From positions 1,798,001-1,862,000 of the forward strand of contig NZ_CP028136.1 in assembly GCF_003024155.1 (NCBI RefSeq): DNA of 64,000 nt, read 5' to 3'. The notes beneath the pieces are model-generated. The model saw only the letters and a program-made list of their open reading frames with translations, was not told where the DNA came from and did not search any database. The DNA comes from Christiangramia fulva. Its GTDB lineage: Bacteria > Bacteroidota > Bacteroidia > Flavobacteriales > Flavobacteriaceae. Below, piece after piece: positions 45,882-55,404 of the stretch. How positions within the stretch are numbered: position 1 is the first letter of the stretch; each line of letters begins with the position of its first letter. Made by a program: the position numbers and the translations under genes.

Positions 45882-47681
45882 ATGTCGTCACATTACGAAG
45901 CGCCTATAAGAGAGCCTCTAGTAACAGGAGATAAGTCGTATCACGATGTAAGTGTGGAAATTGCTGCTCCTATTGAAGGAAGAGCGAATAAATCCTGGTG
46001 GATCGTTTTCTCTATCGCCCTTGTGGCATTTCTCTGGGGATTAGGCTGTATCATATACACGGTATCTACCGGAATCGGGGTCTGGGGATTGAACAAGACC
46101 ATAGGCTGGGCCTGGGATATCACCAACTTTGTTTGGTGGGTAGGTATTGGTCACGCGGGAACGCTGATCTCGGCAGTACTTCTGTTGTTCCGTCAAAAAT
46201 GGAGAATGGCTGTAAACCGTTCAGCAGAGGCAATGACAATCTTCGCGGTAGTTCAGGCTGGTCTGTTTCCTATTATTCACATGGGGCGTCCTTGGCTGGC
46301 TTATTGGGTGCTACCAATCCCGAACCAGTTCGGCTCATTGTGGGTAAACTTTAACTCACCGCTGCTTTGGGACGTATTCGCTATTTCAACTTATTTATCG
46401 GTATCCCTTGTTTTCTGGTGGACAGGTTTGCTTCCGGATTTCGCGATGATCAGGGACCGTGCTACCAAACCTTTTCAGAAAAAAATATACACCCTGCTTA
46501 GTTTTGGCTGGAGTGGCCGTGTAAAAGACTGGCAGCGATTCGAGGAAGTATCTTTGGTACTTGCAGGTCTTGCCACACCGCTGGTACTTTCTGTACATAC
46601 CATTGTATCTTTTGACTTTGCCACTTCTGTAGTGCCGGGCTGGCACTCCACGATCTTCCCTCCATACTTCGTTGCGGGGGCGATCTTCTCGGGATTTGCC
46701 ATGGTGCAAACGCTATTGCTAATCATGAGAAAAGTGGTGAACCTGGAAGACTATATCACCGTGCTTCATATTGAATATATGAACAAGGTAATTATACTTA
46801 CGGGGGGTATAGTAAGTGTTGCTTATATCACCGAATTCTTTATTGGCTGGTATTCAGGAAGTCCGTATGAAAATTATACGTACCTGTCATGGGGTGCGGC
46901 AACAGGGCCTTACTGGTGGGCATTCTGGGCGCTGATCACCTGTAACTTTATTGTGCCGCTTAGTCTTTGGGTTAAGAAACTCAGAAGAAATATTATGTGG
47001 ACCTTTGTAGTTGCATTGATCATTAATACGGGAATGTGGTTTGAGCGTTTCAATATTATCGTAGTAGATCTTAGCCACGGAAGGACTCCTTCTTCATGGG
47101 CCATGTTCTCACCAACCTTTGTGGATATTGGAGTATTTATAGGGACCATAGGATTTTTCTTTGTATTGTTCCTGTTATACGCACGTACCTTCCCGGTAAT
47201 TGCACAGGCTGAAGTAAAAACCATCCTGAAATCTTCAGGAGAAAAATATAAGAAGTTAAGAGCTGAACATGGTGATGAGGTAAGTCATGTAGATTCTGAT
47301 CCAACTGCCAAAGAACCAGCTTCAAATATTAGGGAAGACCTTACCGAACAGTTTGATGAGGAAAATCCGGAACATGAAGACACTGTAAATGCAGATGCGA
47401 TCACTCTTTCCGAGGTTCAGAAAGAGCGTCTTGACGAAATGCTTTCCAGAGTAGGGGTTTATGATCCCAAAACTCAGGAAGCCGGTGACCTTACCAAATT
47501 AAAGGCTGTTGGTCCTTTATTACAGCAACGTCTTCACCAGGTTGGTCTTTATACTTTTGACCAGGTAAGCAAACTGGAAGAAAGGGATTTCGAATTGCTA
47601 AATGAGCTGATCGATCGTTTTCCAAATGCTGAAAAACGTGAAGATTGGGTGGCTCAGGCAACAAAACTTAAAAACAAGTAA
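45882..47681 (+). CDS. actC: Alternative Complex III subunit ActC (NrfD-like) with C-terminal helix-hairpin-helix extension
   Basis: Integral quinol-binding subunit. About ten membrane helices between residues 40 and 445; blocks such as WAWDITNFVWWVGIGHAGTLISA, IHMGRPWLAYWVLPIPN and HIEYMNKVI are typical. After residue 450 there is a charged linker (DEENPEHEDTVNADAIT) and a soluble tail (LTKLKAVGPLLQQRLHQVGLYTFDQVSKL, key part KAVGPLLQQRLHQVGLYTF) resembling helix-hairpin-helix modules. The tail is absent from shorter ActC proteins; its role is not known. 599 residues. Confidence 0.93.
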   Translation: MSSHYEAPIREPLVTGDKSYHDVSVEIAAPIEGRANKSWWIVFSIALVAFLWGLGCIIYTVSTGIGVWGLNKTIGWAWDITNFVWWVGIGHAGTLISAVLLLFRQKWRMAVNRSAEAMTIFAVVQAGLFPIIHMGRPWLAYWVLPIPNQFGSLWVNFNSPLLWDVFAISTYLSVSLVFWWTGLLPDFAMIRDRATKPFQKKIYTLLSFGWSGRVKDWQRFEEVSLVLAGLATPLVLSVHTIVSFDFATSVVPGWHSTIFPPYFVAGAIFSGFAMVQTLLLIMRKVVNLEDYITVLHIEYMNKVIILTGGIVSVAYITEFFIGWYSGSPYENYTYLSWGAATGPYWWAFWALITCNFIVPLSLWVKKLRRNIMWTFVVALIINTGMWFERFNIIVVDLSHGRTPSSWAMFSPTFVDIGVFIGTIGFFFVLFLLYARTFPVIAQAEVKTILKSSGEKYKKLRAEHGDEVSHVDSDPTAKEPASNIREDLTEQFDEENPEHEDTVNADAITLSEVQKERLDEMLSRVGVYDPKTQEAGDLTKLKAVGPLLQQRLHQVGLYTFDQVSKLEERDFELLNELIDRFPNAEKREDWVAQATKLKNK

Positions 47682-47686
47682 TTAAG

Positions 47687-48214
47687 ATGGCTTCAAAGTT
47701 AATACACGCTATTTATTCAGATGATGATTTGCTGATGCAGGCTGTTAAGCAAATCAAGGGAGCGCATTATCATATCGCAGAGGTATACACCCCCTTTCCG
47801 GTTCACGGGTTGGATAAGGCGGTTGGTCTTGCTCCTACAAGAATCGCGATTACTTCTTTCTTATATGGACTTGTTGGACTTACCGTAGCGGTGCTCATGA
47901 TGGATTTTATGATGATCCAGGACTGGCCTCAGAATATTGGTGGGAAACCCAGTTTCCATTTTTATGAAAACATGCCGGCTTTCATCCCGATCATGTTCGA
48001 ATTAACCGTATTCTTTGCCGCTCACCTTATGGTAATTACCTTTTATATGAGAAGTAAATTGTGGCCGTTCAAGAAACCAGAGAATCCAGATATTAGGACC
48101 ACAGATGATCATTTTATGGTGGAGATCGATGCGAGCAATCATAATGTGGATAAAATGACAAAGTTCCTTTACGATACCGGAGCCGCTGAAATTAAACTAA
48201 TTGAAAATAACTAG
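47687..48214 (+). CDS. actD: Alternative Complex III subunit ActD (DUF3341)
   Basis: 175 residues with two membrane helices (about 60-85 and 105-130). Family motifs include VYTPFPVHGLDKAVGL and GGKPSFHFYENMPAFIPIMFELTVF (key SFHFYENMPAFIPIMFELT). Small membrane subunit of the complex; 5 bases after actC and 5 before actE. Confidence 0.94.
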   Translation: MASKLIHAIYSDDDLLMQAVKQIKGAHYHIAEVYTPFPVHGLDKAVGLAPTRIAITSFLYGLVGLTVAVLMMDFMMIQDWPQNIGGKPSFHFYENMPAFIPIMFELTVFFAAHLMVITFYMRSKLWPFKKPENPDIRTTDDHFMVEIDASNHNVDKMTKFLYDTGAAEIKLIENN

Positions 48215-48219
48215 ATCTG

Positions 48220-48906
48220 ATGACAAGTTCATTTCATAAATCTTTAATTCTTCTTTTCTTTGCGGGACTGGTTGTTTCCTGTGCAGATAAAGATGAAAGA
48301 AATTACCAGTATTTCCCCGATATGTATGTAGGGGTTGGGTATGAAACCTATGGGGCTTATCCTGTTTTTAAAAATGAACAGGAAGCGAAATTACCTGTAG
48401 AGGGAAGTATTCCCCGTGGCTGGATGCCTTATCAATATCAGGATGATATGGAAGGTCGTACCGCAGCCGCCGAAAACCTTAAGAATCCGCTTCCATATAC
48501 CGAGGAAAACCTGAATGAAGGCAAGCAATTATATACCATTTATTGTGCAGTTTGTCACGGGGATCAGGGAAATGGAAAAGGCATCCTGGTAGAACGCGAA
48601 AAAATATTAGGTGTACCTGCATATAATGATGCAGGAAGAAATATTACCGAAGGCAGTGTCTACCACGCTATGTATTATGGGCTGAATAATATGGGATCAT
48701 ATGCCTCACAGACTTCCATTGAAGAACGTTGGCAAATTGATCATTACGTGATGAGCCTTAAGAATAAATTAAACGGAGAACCTGCAAGAGCATTTGAAAA
48801 AAGCGCCAAAAGCAACAAGGAAAACCTTATTCCGTCAAGGGCGCCGGTAAAAAAAGAAGCCCAGGATTCCCTGATGTTGAATAACGAACCAGCTAACCAA
48901 GAATAA
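48220..48906 (+). CDS. actE: Alternative Complex III subunit ActE, monoheme cytochrome c lipoprotein
   Basis: 228 residues. Signal peptide with lipobox-like FAGLVVSCAD (Cys21), and one heme site CAVCHGDQGNGKG at 109 with a likely axial methionine in the ITEGSVYHAMYYG/NNMGSY region. Terminal electron carrier of ACIII, periplasmic face. The C-terminus is charged and low-complexity. Confidence 0.93.
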   Translation: MTSSFHKSLILLFFAGLVVSCADKDERNYQYFPDMYVGVGYETYGAYPVFKNEQEAKLPVEGSIPRGWMPYQYQDDMEGRTAAAENLKNPLPYTEENLNEGKQLYTIYCAVCHGDQGNGKGILVEREKILGVPAYNDAGRNITEGSVYHAMYYGLNNMGSYASQTSIEERWQIDHYVMSLKNKLNGEPARAFEKSAKSNKENLIPSRAPVKKEAQDSLMLNNEPANQE

Positions 48907-48929
48907 AGCTTTAATATCGATCTATTAGT

Positions 48930-50321
48930 ATGTATACGTTACCTAGTAAATTAAAAATAACTGCAATCATTCTAATGGTTGTGGGTCTCATTGGTCTGGT
49001 GATCGGATTTCTCGATGCTCCAGATAATGTAGAAGAGGTAAAGGAAATGATGGCGGCACAATCGCATCATGGTGAGGAGGCTGAACATGATGAAGCCACC
49101 GCCAACATGAACGAAGAAGGATACATCGAAACTGCCGGACGCGGAATTAAAGGAAGCGATGCCACCCAGGAAGTAGACCATCCCGTGGCTGGCGAAGGAG
49201 CGCATGAAGCCGATAGTGAAGCACACTACGAACATCTGCTTCACCAGTTACAAACCAAACCATGGTCTGCGCTATTTGTATCTGCATTCTTCTTTTTCAT
49301 GATCGCACTTGGAGCTTTGGTATTCTATGCGATTCAATATGCTGCACAGGCAGGTTGGTCCCCCGTACTTTTTAGAGTTATCGAGGGAATTACCGCTTAC
49401 CTTCTTCCCGGATCGATAATTGTATTTTTGATCGTAATTTTTGCAGGAACTCATTTCTTCCCATGGCAGAATGAAGAACTTGTTGCTGAAGATAAGATCC
49501 TTCAGTTAAAATCGGGGTATCTAAATTTCCCATTCTTTTTGATAAGGGCGATTATTTATGTTCTGGGATGGAACCTTTACCGGTTTTTCGCAAGAAAATA
49601 TTCTGATCGCCAGGAAGAAGTTGCGGCTAACGATTACCGTCCTTACCGAAAACTTTTTAAAGCATCTGTAGGATTCCTGGTATTCTTTATCATTACAGAA
49701 TCTTTGATGTCCTGGGACTGGTTTATGAGTATGACTCCACACTGGTACAGTACACTTTTTGCATGGTACATTTTTGCCAGCCTTTTTGTCTCTGCAATTA
49801 CCGTGATAGCAATGGTTACTGTTTATCTTAAAAAAGGCGGATATATTCCTTTTGTAAATGACAGCCATCTTCATGATCTTGCAAAATTCATGTTCGCATT
49901 TAGCATTTTCTGGACTTATCTTTGGTTTGGACAGTTTATGCTCATCTGGTATGCGAACATTCCTGAAGAGGTCACTTATTTTACCATGAGAATTGAAAAT
50001 TATAATTTACTATTCTTCGGAATGTTAATTCTTAATTTTGTATTCCCAATTTTGCTGTTGATGAACAGTGATTATAAGCGTGTTCCTTTATTTGTTTTAA
50101 TCGCGGGAACCATTATTCTTATAGGTCACTATATAGATATTTTCCTTTTGGTAATGCCGTCAACGGTAGGTCCAAACTGGTATTTTGGCCTTCCTGAATT
50201 TGGCGGACTGCTTTTCTTCCTTGGCCTTTTCATCATCGTGGTTGGAAGCGGTCTTGGAAAATTGAAGCTGCTTCCTAAGAATAATCCATTCCTTAAGGAA
50301 AGCGAGCATTACCATTATTAA
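48930..50321 (+). CDS. actF: Alternative Complex III subunit ActF (NrfD-like membrane protein)
   Basis: 463 residues, about ten helices. The N-terminus has one helix (KITAIILMVVGLIGLVIGF), then a histidine/acid-rich soluble stretch (residues about 38-105: HHGEEAEHDEATANMNEEG), unusual for this family but common in Bacteroidota. Conserved blocks: WSALFVSAFFFFMIALGAL, FPFFLIRAIIY, SLMSWDWFMSMTPHWYSTLFAWYIF (key MSWDWFMSMTPHWYST), IWYANIPEEVTYF. Last act gene; cox genes follow 36 bases later. Confidence 0.94.
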   Translation: MYTLPSKLKITAIILMVVGLIGLVIGFLDAPDNVEEVKEMMAAQSHHGEEAEHDEATANMNEEGYIETAGRGIKGSDATQEVDHPVAGEGAHEADSEAHYEHLLHQLQTKPWSALFVSAFFFFMIALGALVFYAIQYAAQAGWSPVLFRVIEGITAYLLPGSIIVFLIVIFAGTHFFPWQNEELVAEDKILQLKSGYLNFPFFLIRAIIYVLGWNLYRFFARKYSDRQEEVAANDYRPYRKLFKASVGFLVFFIITESLMSWDWFMSMTPHWYSTLFAWYIFASLFVSAITVIAMVTVYLKKGGYIPFVNDSHLHDLAKFMFAFSIFWTYLWFGQFMLIWYANIPEEVTYFTMRIENYNLLFFGMLILNFVFPILLLMNSDYKRVPLFVLIAGTIILIGHYIDIFLLVMPSTVGPNWYFGLPEFGGLLFFLGLFIIVVGSGLGKLKLLPKNNPFLKESEHYHY

Positions 50322-50357
50322 TAATAAAGATTGATTGTTTAAAGAAGAACTTATAAA

Positions 50358-51539
50358 ATGACCGTATTTTTAATAATCATAGTATTAGCACTTCTGGGAG
50401 TTACAGGATGGCAGATCTCCAAGATATTTGAATTATCCAGAAGATCTGATGAAGATACTTCGCAGGTGGCAAATGACAAGGATAATCATACACAGGCCTT
50501 ACTTATGCTTGGATTTGTGATCTTCTTTTATGCTCTAATGATTTATTGTTTCTGGAATTACGGAAGATTCTATTTGCCTGATGCGGCTTCTGAACATGGC
50601 TCGCAATACGATACCCTGATGTTCGTTTCGATAGCCATCATTATGTTCGTTCAGGTAATTACACAGGGATTACTTCATATTTTCGCCTATAGATATAAGG
50701 GAGAAAAAGGAAAAAAAGCTATATTTTATGCTGATAATGATAAACTTGAATTCATTTGGACGATCATTCCGGTAATTGTCCTGGCCGGACTCATTATTTA
50801 CGGTCTCTTCACCTGGAGTGATATCATGAATTTAAATGAAGATGATGACCCTATGGTTGTGGAGCTTTATGCATATCAGTTTGCCTGGAGAGCACGTTAT
50901 GCCGGCGAGGATAATACCCTTGGTAAGGCTAATGTTCGTTTTATTGAAGGCGTGAACCAGCTTGGGGTTGATGAATCTGATGCCTATGCCATGGATGATA
51001 AAGTGGTAACTGAGCTTCACCTTCCGGTTAATAAACCTGTGTTGTTCAAAATGCGTTCTCAGGATGTTTTGCATTCGGCATATTTTCCTTTCTTCAGGGC
51101 CCAGATGAACGTGGTACCGGGGATGGTTACCCAATTTGGCTTTACCCCAACCATCACGACCGAAGAAATGCGCCAAAGCGATTATATGAAAGAAAAGGTT
51201 GAAATCGTTAATGAAATTCGTAAAGAAAGAAGTAAAGAACTTGCTGCCAATGGAGAAGCTCCGCTGGATGATTATGGTTTTGATTATTTCTTACTTTGTA
51301 ATAAAATTTGCGGTCAGGGTCACTTTAATATGCAGATGAAAGTCATCGTGGAATCTGAAGAAGATTTCAAGGCATGGCTTGCCGAACAGCCTACTTTTGA
51401 AAGTACGATGGAAAAAAGCAGTGAAAATGTTGACCGTCCTGAAGATACCGCTGAAGGAGGGGAAACTCCTGCCACAAAGGGAGTGGACAGTCAGGAGTCG
51501 ATGAAAGAGGATATTAACGTAGAAGAAGAACAAGAATAA
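50358..51539 (+). CDS. coxB: Cytochrome c oxidase subunit II
   Basis: 393 residues. Two membrane helices near 50-65 and 90-110 after a short extra N-terminal hydrophobic segment, then a periplasmic cupredoxin domain with the CuA site: HSAYFPFFRAQMNVVPGM and LCNKICGQGHFNMQMKVIV, with cysteines at 314 and 318, followed by the His and Met ligands. The C-terminal 45 residues are acidic and low-complexity. Accepts electrons from ActA/ActE-linked cytochrome c. Confidence 0.95.
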   Translation: MTVFLIIIVLALLGVTGWQISKIFELSRRSDEDTSQVANDKDNHTQALLMLGFVIFFYALMIYCFWNYGRFYLPDAASEHGSQYDTLMFVSIAIIMFVQVITQGLLHIFAYRYKGEKGKKAIFYADNDKLEFIWTIIPVIVLAGLIIYGLFTWSDIMNLNEDDDPMVVELYAYQFAWRARYAGEDNTLGKANVRFIEGVNQLGVDESDAYAMDDKVVTELHLPVNKPVLFKMRSQDVLHSAYFPFFRAQMNVVPGMVTQFGFTPTITTEEMRQSDYMKEKVEIVNEIRKERSKELAANGEAPLDDYGFDYFLLCNKICGQGHFNMQMKVIVESEEDFKAWLAEQPTFESTMEKSSENVDRPEDTAEGGETPATKGVDSQESMKEDINVEEEQE

Positions 51540-51563
51540 CTTTTAAGAAAAAGAATTAAAGAT

Positions 51564-53387
51564 ATGTCAGCAGCAATCGCAAACGCACCGGCACACGATC
51601 ATCACGAGGATCACGGACATCATCATAAACAGACTTTTATAACTAAATATATATTTAGCCAGGATCATAAGATGATCTCCAAACAGTATCTTATTACCGG
51701 CCTTATCATGGGGATCATCGGGATAGCGATGTCTGTTCTTTTCCGTATCCAGTTGGCATGGCCTGAGCATTCTTTCTGGCTTTTTGAAGTGCTATTGGGA
51801 AAATGGGCTCCAGATGGAGTAATGTCTCCCAGTATCTACCTTGCACTGGTAACCATTCACGGTACCATCATGGTATTCTTTGTGCTTACAGCAGGTTTGA
51901 GTGGTACCTTTAGTAACCTTCTTATTCCGCTGCAAATTGGAGCGAGGGATATGGCCTCCGGTTTTCTGAATATGATTTCTTACTGGTTGTTCTTCCTTTC
52001 AAGTGTGATCATGCTCAGCTCTTTATTTGTTGAGTCAGGTCCTGCGATGGCCGGTTGGACGATCTATCCGCCACTTAGTGCCCTTCCGCAGGCGATTAGC
52101 GGTTCGGGAACAGGTATGACGCTTTGGCTGGTTTCCATGGCTATTTTCATCGCTTCTTCTCTGATGGGATCTTTGAATTATATTGTAACGGTGATCAACC
52201 TTAGAACTAAAGGAATGTCTATGACGAGGCTTCCGCTTACCGTATGGGCGTTCTTTGTTACAGCTATTATCGGGGTGGTATCATTCCCGGTATTACTTTC
52301 AGCTGCGTTACTTCTTATCATGGACCGTAGTTTTGGAACTTCATTCTTCTTAAGTGATATATTTATACAGGGAGAAGTATTAAATCACCATGGCGGTTCA
52401 CCGGTTTTATTCGAACACCTATTCTGGTTCCTTGGACATCCGGAGGTTTATATTGTTATACTTCCTGCAATGGGTATTGTATCTGAAATTATGTCTACCA
52501 ACTCCCGTAAACCTATTTTCGGGTACAGGGCGATGGTAGCATCAATATTAGCGATTGCGTTTCTATCAACTATTGTTTGGGGCCACCATATGTTCGTTTC
52601 GGGAATGAACCCATTCCTGGGATCGGTCTTTACTTTTACAACCTTATTGATCGCTATTCCTTCTGCGGTAAAAGCCTTTAACTGGATTACTACTTTATGG
52701 AAAGGTAATCTGCAAATGAATCCCGGAATGTTATTTTCTATCGGATTTGTTTCTACCTTCATCACCGGAGGTCTTACCGGTATCATCCTCGGGGATTCGA
52801 CCCTTGACATCAACGTTCATGACACCTATTTCGTAGTGGCTCACTTCCACCTGGTAATGGGAATCTCTGCACTTTACGGTCTTTTCGCTGGTGTATACCA
52901 CTGGTTCCCTAAGATGTTCGGAAAAATGATGAATAAGAACATGGGGTATGTTCACTTCTGGGTTACCATCGTAGGATCTTACGGAGTGTTCTTCCCAATG
53001 CACTTTATTGGTATTGCCGGTCTTCCAAGACGTTACTATACCAACACTTATTTCCCATATTTTGACGACTTTGCTAATGTAAATGTGATTATCACTGTAG
53101 CTGCACTAATTACCGCACTGGTACAACTTGTATTTCTATACAATTTCATCCATTCAATGTTTTATGGTAAAAAAGCGGTTCAGAATCCATGGAAATCTAA
53201 TACGCTTGAATGGACCACCCCTGTTGAGCACCTTCACGGGAACTGGCCGGGAGAAATTCCTGCAGTATATCGTTGGCCTTACGACTATTCAAAACAAAAT
53301 GAAGATGGCGAATATGTGATCAAAGGTCAGGACTTTATTCCGCAGACCGTTCCTTTACAGGAAAACGAAGAGGAGCTTAATCACTAA
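51564..53387 (+). CDS. coxA: Cytochrome c oxidase subunit I
   Basis: 607 residues, twelve-helix heme-copper oxidase core. ATIHGTIMVFFVLTAG carries the heme a histidine (as VTIHGTIMVFF), FWFLGHPEVYIVILPAMGI gives the His-Tyr pair, WGHHMFVSGM the CuB histidines, and HDTYFVVAHFHLVMGISALYG the heme ligands of helix X. The N-terminus is histidine-rich (HDHHEDHGHHHK), a possible metal-handling tail. A strong terminator follows; subunits III and IV are not in the window. Confidence 0.97.
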   Translation: MSAAIANAPAHDHHEDHGHHHKQTFITKYIFSQDHKMISKQYLITGLIMGIIGIAMSVLFRIQLAWPEHSFWLFEVLLGKWAPDGVMSPSIYLALVTIHGTIMVFFVLTAGLSGTFSNLLIPLQIGARDMASGFLNMISYWLFFLSSVIMLSSLFVESGPAMAGWTIYPPLSALPQAISGSGTGMTLWLVSMAIFIASSLMGSLNYIVTVINLRTKGMSMTRLPLTVWAFFVTAIIGVVSFPVLLSAALLLIMDRSFGTSFFLSDIFIQGEVLNHHGGSPVLFEHLFWFLGHPEVYIVILPAMGIVSEIMSTNSRKPIFGYRAMVASILAIAFLSTIVWGHHMFVSGMNPFLGSVFTFTTLLIAIPSAVKAFNWITTLWKGNLQMNPGMLFSIGFVSTFITGGLTGIILGDSTLDINVHDTYFVVAHFHLVMGISALYGLFAGVYHWFPKMFGKMMNKNMGYVHFWVTIVGSYGVFFPMHFIGIAGLPRRYYTNTYFPYFDDFANVNVIITVAALITALVQLVFLYNFIHSMFYGKKAVQNPWKSNTLEWTTPVEHLHGNWPGEIPAVYRWPYDYSKQNEDGEYVIKGQDFIPQTVPLQENEEELNH

Positions 53388-53410
53388 AAGCTTTATTATA
53401 GGATAAACTG

Positions 53411-53441
53411 AAAGCCTTTTCCACACGGAAAGGGCTTTTTT
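53411..53441 (+). terminator. Terminator of the act-cox operon
   Basis: aaagccttttcc and ggaaagggcttttt form a 12-pair stem with one G-T pair, followed by a T run, 24 bases after the coxA stop. Confidence 0.85.
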
Positions 53442-53519
53442 GATTAATTTATCAGCCGCTTTCCTGAAAAAAATTGAATTTTTATTTCTTATATTCACCC
53501 TGGTTAAGAATTGATACTA

Positions 53520-54548
53520 ATGAACGAGAACCTGGATCCCACGGGAGAAAATTATTCTCCTGAAGAATTTGATATAGAGCGTGCCCTGCGTCCCTTAAGT
53601 TTTGATGATTTTGCGGGCCAGGAACAGGTATTGGAGAACCTGCAGGTCTTTGTGCAGGCCGCAAACTTGAGGGGTGAAGCTTTAGATCATACGCTGTTTC
53701 ATGGTCCTCCGGGATTAGGAAAAACCACTCTCGCCCACATTCTCGCCAATGAATTGAAGGTAGGTATCAAAGTAACTTCAGGGCCTGTCCTGGATAAACC
53801 CGGGGATCTTGCCGGTTTACTTACCAATCTTGAAGAAAGGGATATCCTTTTCATCGATGAAATTCATAGATTGAGCCCCATTGTGGAGGAATATCTGTAT
53901 TCTGCTATGGAAGACTATCGCATAGATATCATGATCGAAACAGGGCCTAATGCGCGTACGGTTCAAATTAATCTTAATCCGTTTACCCTTATCGGTGCTA
54001 CCACTCGTTCAGGACTGCTTACCGCACCCATGAGAGCTCGTTTTGGTATTTCCAGCAGGCTGCAGTATTATTCTACCGAACTGCTTTCAGGGATTGTTGA
54101 AAGAAGCGCCGAGATCCTTAAAGTTCCAATAGATCAAAATGCCGCCATAGAGATCGCCGGAAGAAGCCGCGGAACACCCCGAATTGCAAATGCTTTGCTG
54201 CGCCGGGTTCGCGATTTTGCCCAGATCAAAGGCAACGGAAGAATAGACCTCGAAATTGCCCAATTTGGACTCAAGGCTTTAAACGTTGATACGCATGGTT
54301 TGGATGAAATGGATAATAAAATTCTTTCTACCATCATAGATAAGTTCAAAGGCGGTCCGGTGGGAATTACAACTCTTGCGACGGCTGTTAGTGAAAGTGC
54401 CGAAACCATCGAAGAGGTATACGAACCTTTTCTTATTCAGCAGGGATTTATTTATCGAACTCCAAGAGGCCGTGAAGTAACCGAACATGCCTATAAACAT
54501 TTAGGTCGAATAAAAGGAAGTTCCCAGGGAGGATTGTTCGATCAGTAA
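53520..54548 (+). CDS. ruvB: Holliday junction branch-migration ATPase RuvB
   Basis: 342 residues from ATG 53520 (TTG 53511 is also in frame). AAA+ motor: [15 protein letters not shown], Walker [13 protein letters not shown], Walker [11 protein letters not shown], sensor/arginine-finger region [20 protein letters not shown], and the C-terminal winged helix ([21 protein letters not shown]). Works with RuvA on Holliday junctions. Following coxA is an arrangement I recall from other flavobacteria. The terminator before it implies its own promoter, which is not clearly visible. Confidence 0.97.
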   Translation: MNENLDPTGENYSPEEFDIERALRPLSFDDFAGQEQVLENLQVFVQAANLRGEALDHTLFHGPPGLGKTTLAHILANELKVGIKVTSGPVLDKPGDLAGLLTNLEERDILFIDEIHRLSPIVEEYLYSAMEDYRIDIMIETGPNARTVQINLNPFTLIGATTRSGLLTAPMRARFGISSRLQYYSTELLSGIVERSAEILKVPIDQNAAIEIAGRSRGTPRIANALLRRVRDFAQIKGNGRIDLEIAQFGLKALNVDTHGLDEMDNKILSTIIDKFKGGPVGITTLATAVSESAETIEEVYEPFLIQQGFIYRTPRGREVTEHAYKHLGRIKGSSQGGLFDQ

Positions 54549-54580
54549 ATCAAAAAGCTTAGGCTGATTTTTACTTTTTC

Positions 54581-54645
54581 TGTCAGGCTGAGCGGAGTCG
54601 AAGCCTGGTTTGGATTATCACATTTCGACTGCGCTCAATGTGACA
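54581..54645. repeat. Hairpin unit L1 of the GIY-YIG array
   Basis: Inverted repeat: tgtcaggctgagcggagtcg on the left and ttcgactgcgctcaatgtga at the right. The next unit begins 124 bases further on. Confidence 0.85.
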
Positions 54646-54704
54646 GCAAAGTGCATTTAAAAATATTTCGAAGTAATTCTAGAAAAAATGAAATTCGCTT
54701 TTTC

Positions 54705-54768
54705 TGTCAGGCTGAGCGGAGTCGAAGCCGGTTTAGATTATCACATTTCGACTCCGCTCAATGTGACT
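54705..54768. repeat. Hairpin unit L2 of the GIY-YIG array
   Basis: Same inverted repeat, with the 59-base spacer before it containing aaaatatttcgaagtaattc, which matches the last codons and stop of the GIY-YIG gene. The GIY-YIG gene starts 50 bases after this unit. Confidence 0.85.
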
Positions 54769-54817
54769 GCAAAGTGCATTTAAATTTTAATCAGTTGAGG
54801 CCTAAACTATTCTATAA

Positions 54818-55132
54818 ATGTTGAGTTATTATGTTTATATATTGAAATGTGCGGACAATTCTTATTATATCGGAATCACCAATGATTTGGACAGACGAAT
54901 AATAGAGCATAGCACCGGTTTTAATCGTAATTGTTATACTTTTAAGCGAAGACCTCTGAAACTTGAATTTCAACAGGAGTTCAATGATGTTCTAGAAGCT
55001 ATATACTTTGAAAAGAAATTAAAAGGATGGACTAGAGCTAAAAAAGAAGCTTTGGTAAAAGGTGATTTTGATAGAATAAAAATTTTATCGGAATGCAAAA
55101 ATGAAACTCACCATAAAAATATTTCCAAGTAA
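54818..55132 (+). CDS. GIY-YIG nuclease-domain protein
   Basis: 104-residue single-domain GIY-YIG endonuclease-like protein of the YhbQ/UvrC-related small class. Catalytic pattern is complete: YYVYILKC and SYYIGIT (the two motif strands), DLDRRIIEH with the arginine, and EAIYFEKKLKGWTRAKKEAL with the metal-binding glutamate. No DNA-binding extension apart from a short C-terminal tail (ILSECKNETHHKNISK). Its final codons and stop (aaaaatatttccaagtaat) are the same as the conserved spacer sequence in neighbouring repeat units. Flanked by two hairpins before and three after. Natural target unknown. Confidence 0.88.
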   Translation: MLSYYVYILKCADNSYYIGITNDLDRRIIEHSTGFNRNCYTFKRRPLKLEFQQEFNDVLEAIYFEKKLKGWTRAKKEALVKGDFDRIKILSECKNETHHKNISK

Positions 55133-55160
55133 TTCTAGAAAAGATCAAGTTGGCTTTTTC

Positions 55161-55224
55161 TGTCAGGCTGAGCGGAGTCGAAGCCGGGTTCGGCTATCAC
55201 ATTTCGATTCCGCTCAATGTGACA
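55161..55224. repeat. Hairpin unit R1 of the GIY-YIG array
   Basis: Begins 29 bases after the GIY-YIG stop; arms tgtcaggctgagcggagtcg and ttcgattccgctcaatgtga. Confidence 0.85.
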
Positions 55225-55283
55225 GCAAAGTGGATATAAAAATTTTTCGAAGTAATTCTAGAAATGAAGAAGTTTGTTATTTC

Positions 55284-55346
55284 TGTCAGGCTGAGCGGAG
55301 TCGAAGCCGGGTTGGTTATCACATTTCGACTCCGCTCAATGTGACA
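55284..55346. repeat. Hairpin unit R2 of the GIY-YIG array
   Basis: Spacer from R1 contains aatttttcgaagtaattct, the decayed 3' end of the GIY-YIG gene. 123 bases after R1. Confidence 0.85.
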
Positions 55347-55404
55347 GCAATGTGGAAATAAAATATTTCGAAGTAATTCTAGAAACGAAGAAGTTTGCTA
55401 TTTC

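Noticed and set aside
55101..55361. 86-residue frame with repeated CQAERSRSRV
   Set aside because: It is translation of two hairpin units; such peptides are familiar false predictions in Bacteroidota.
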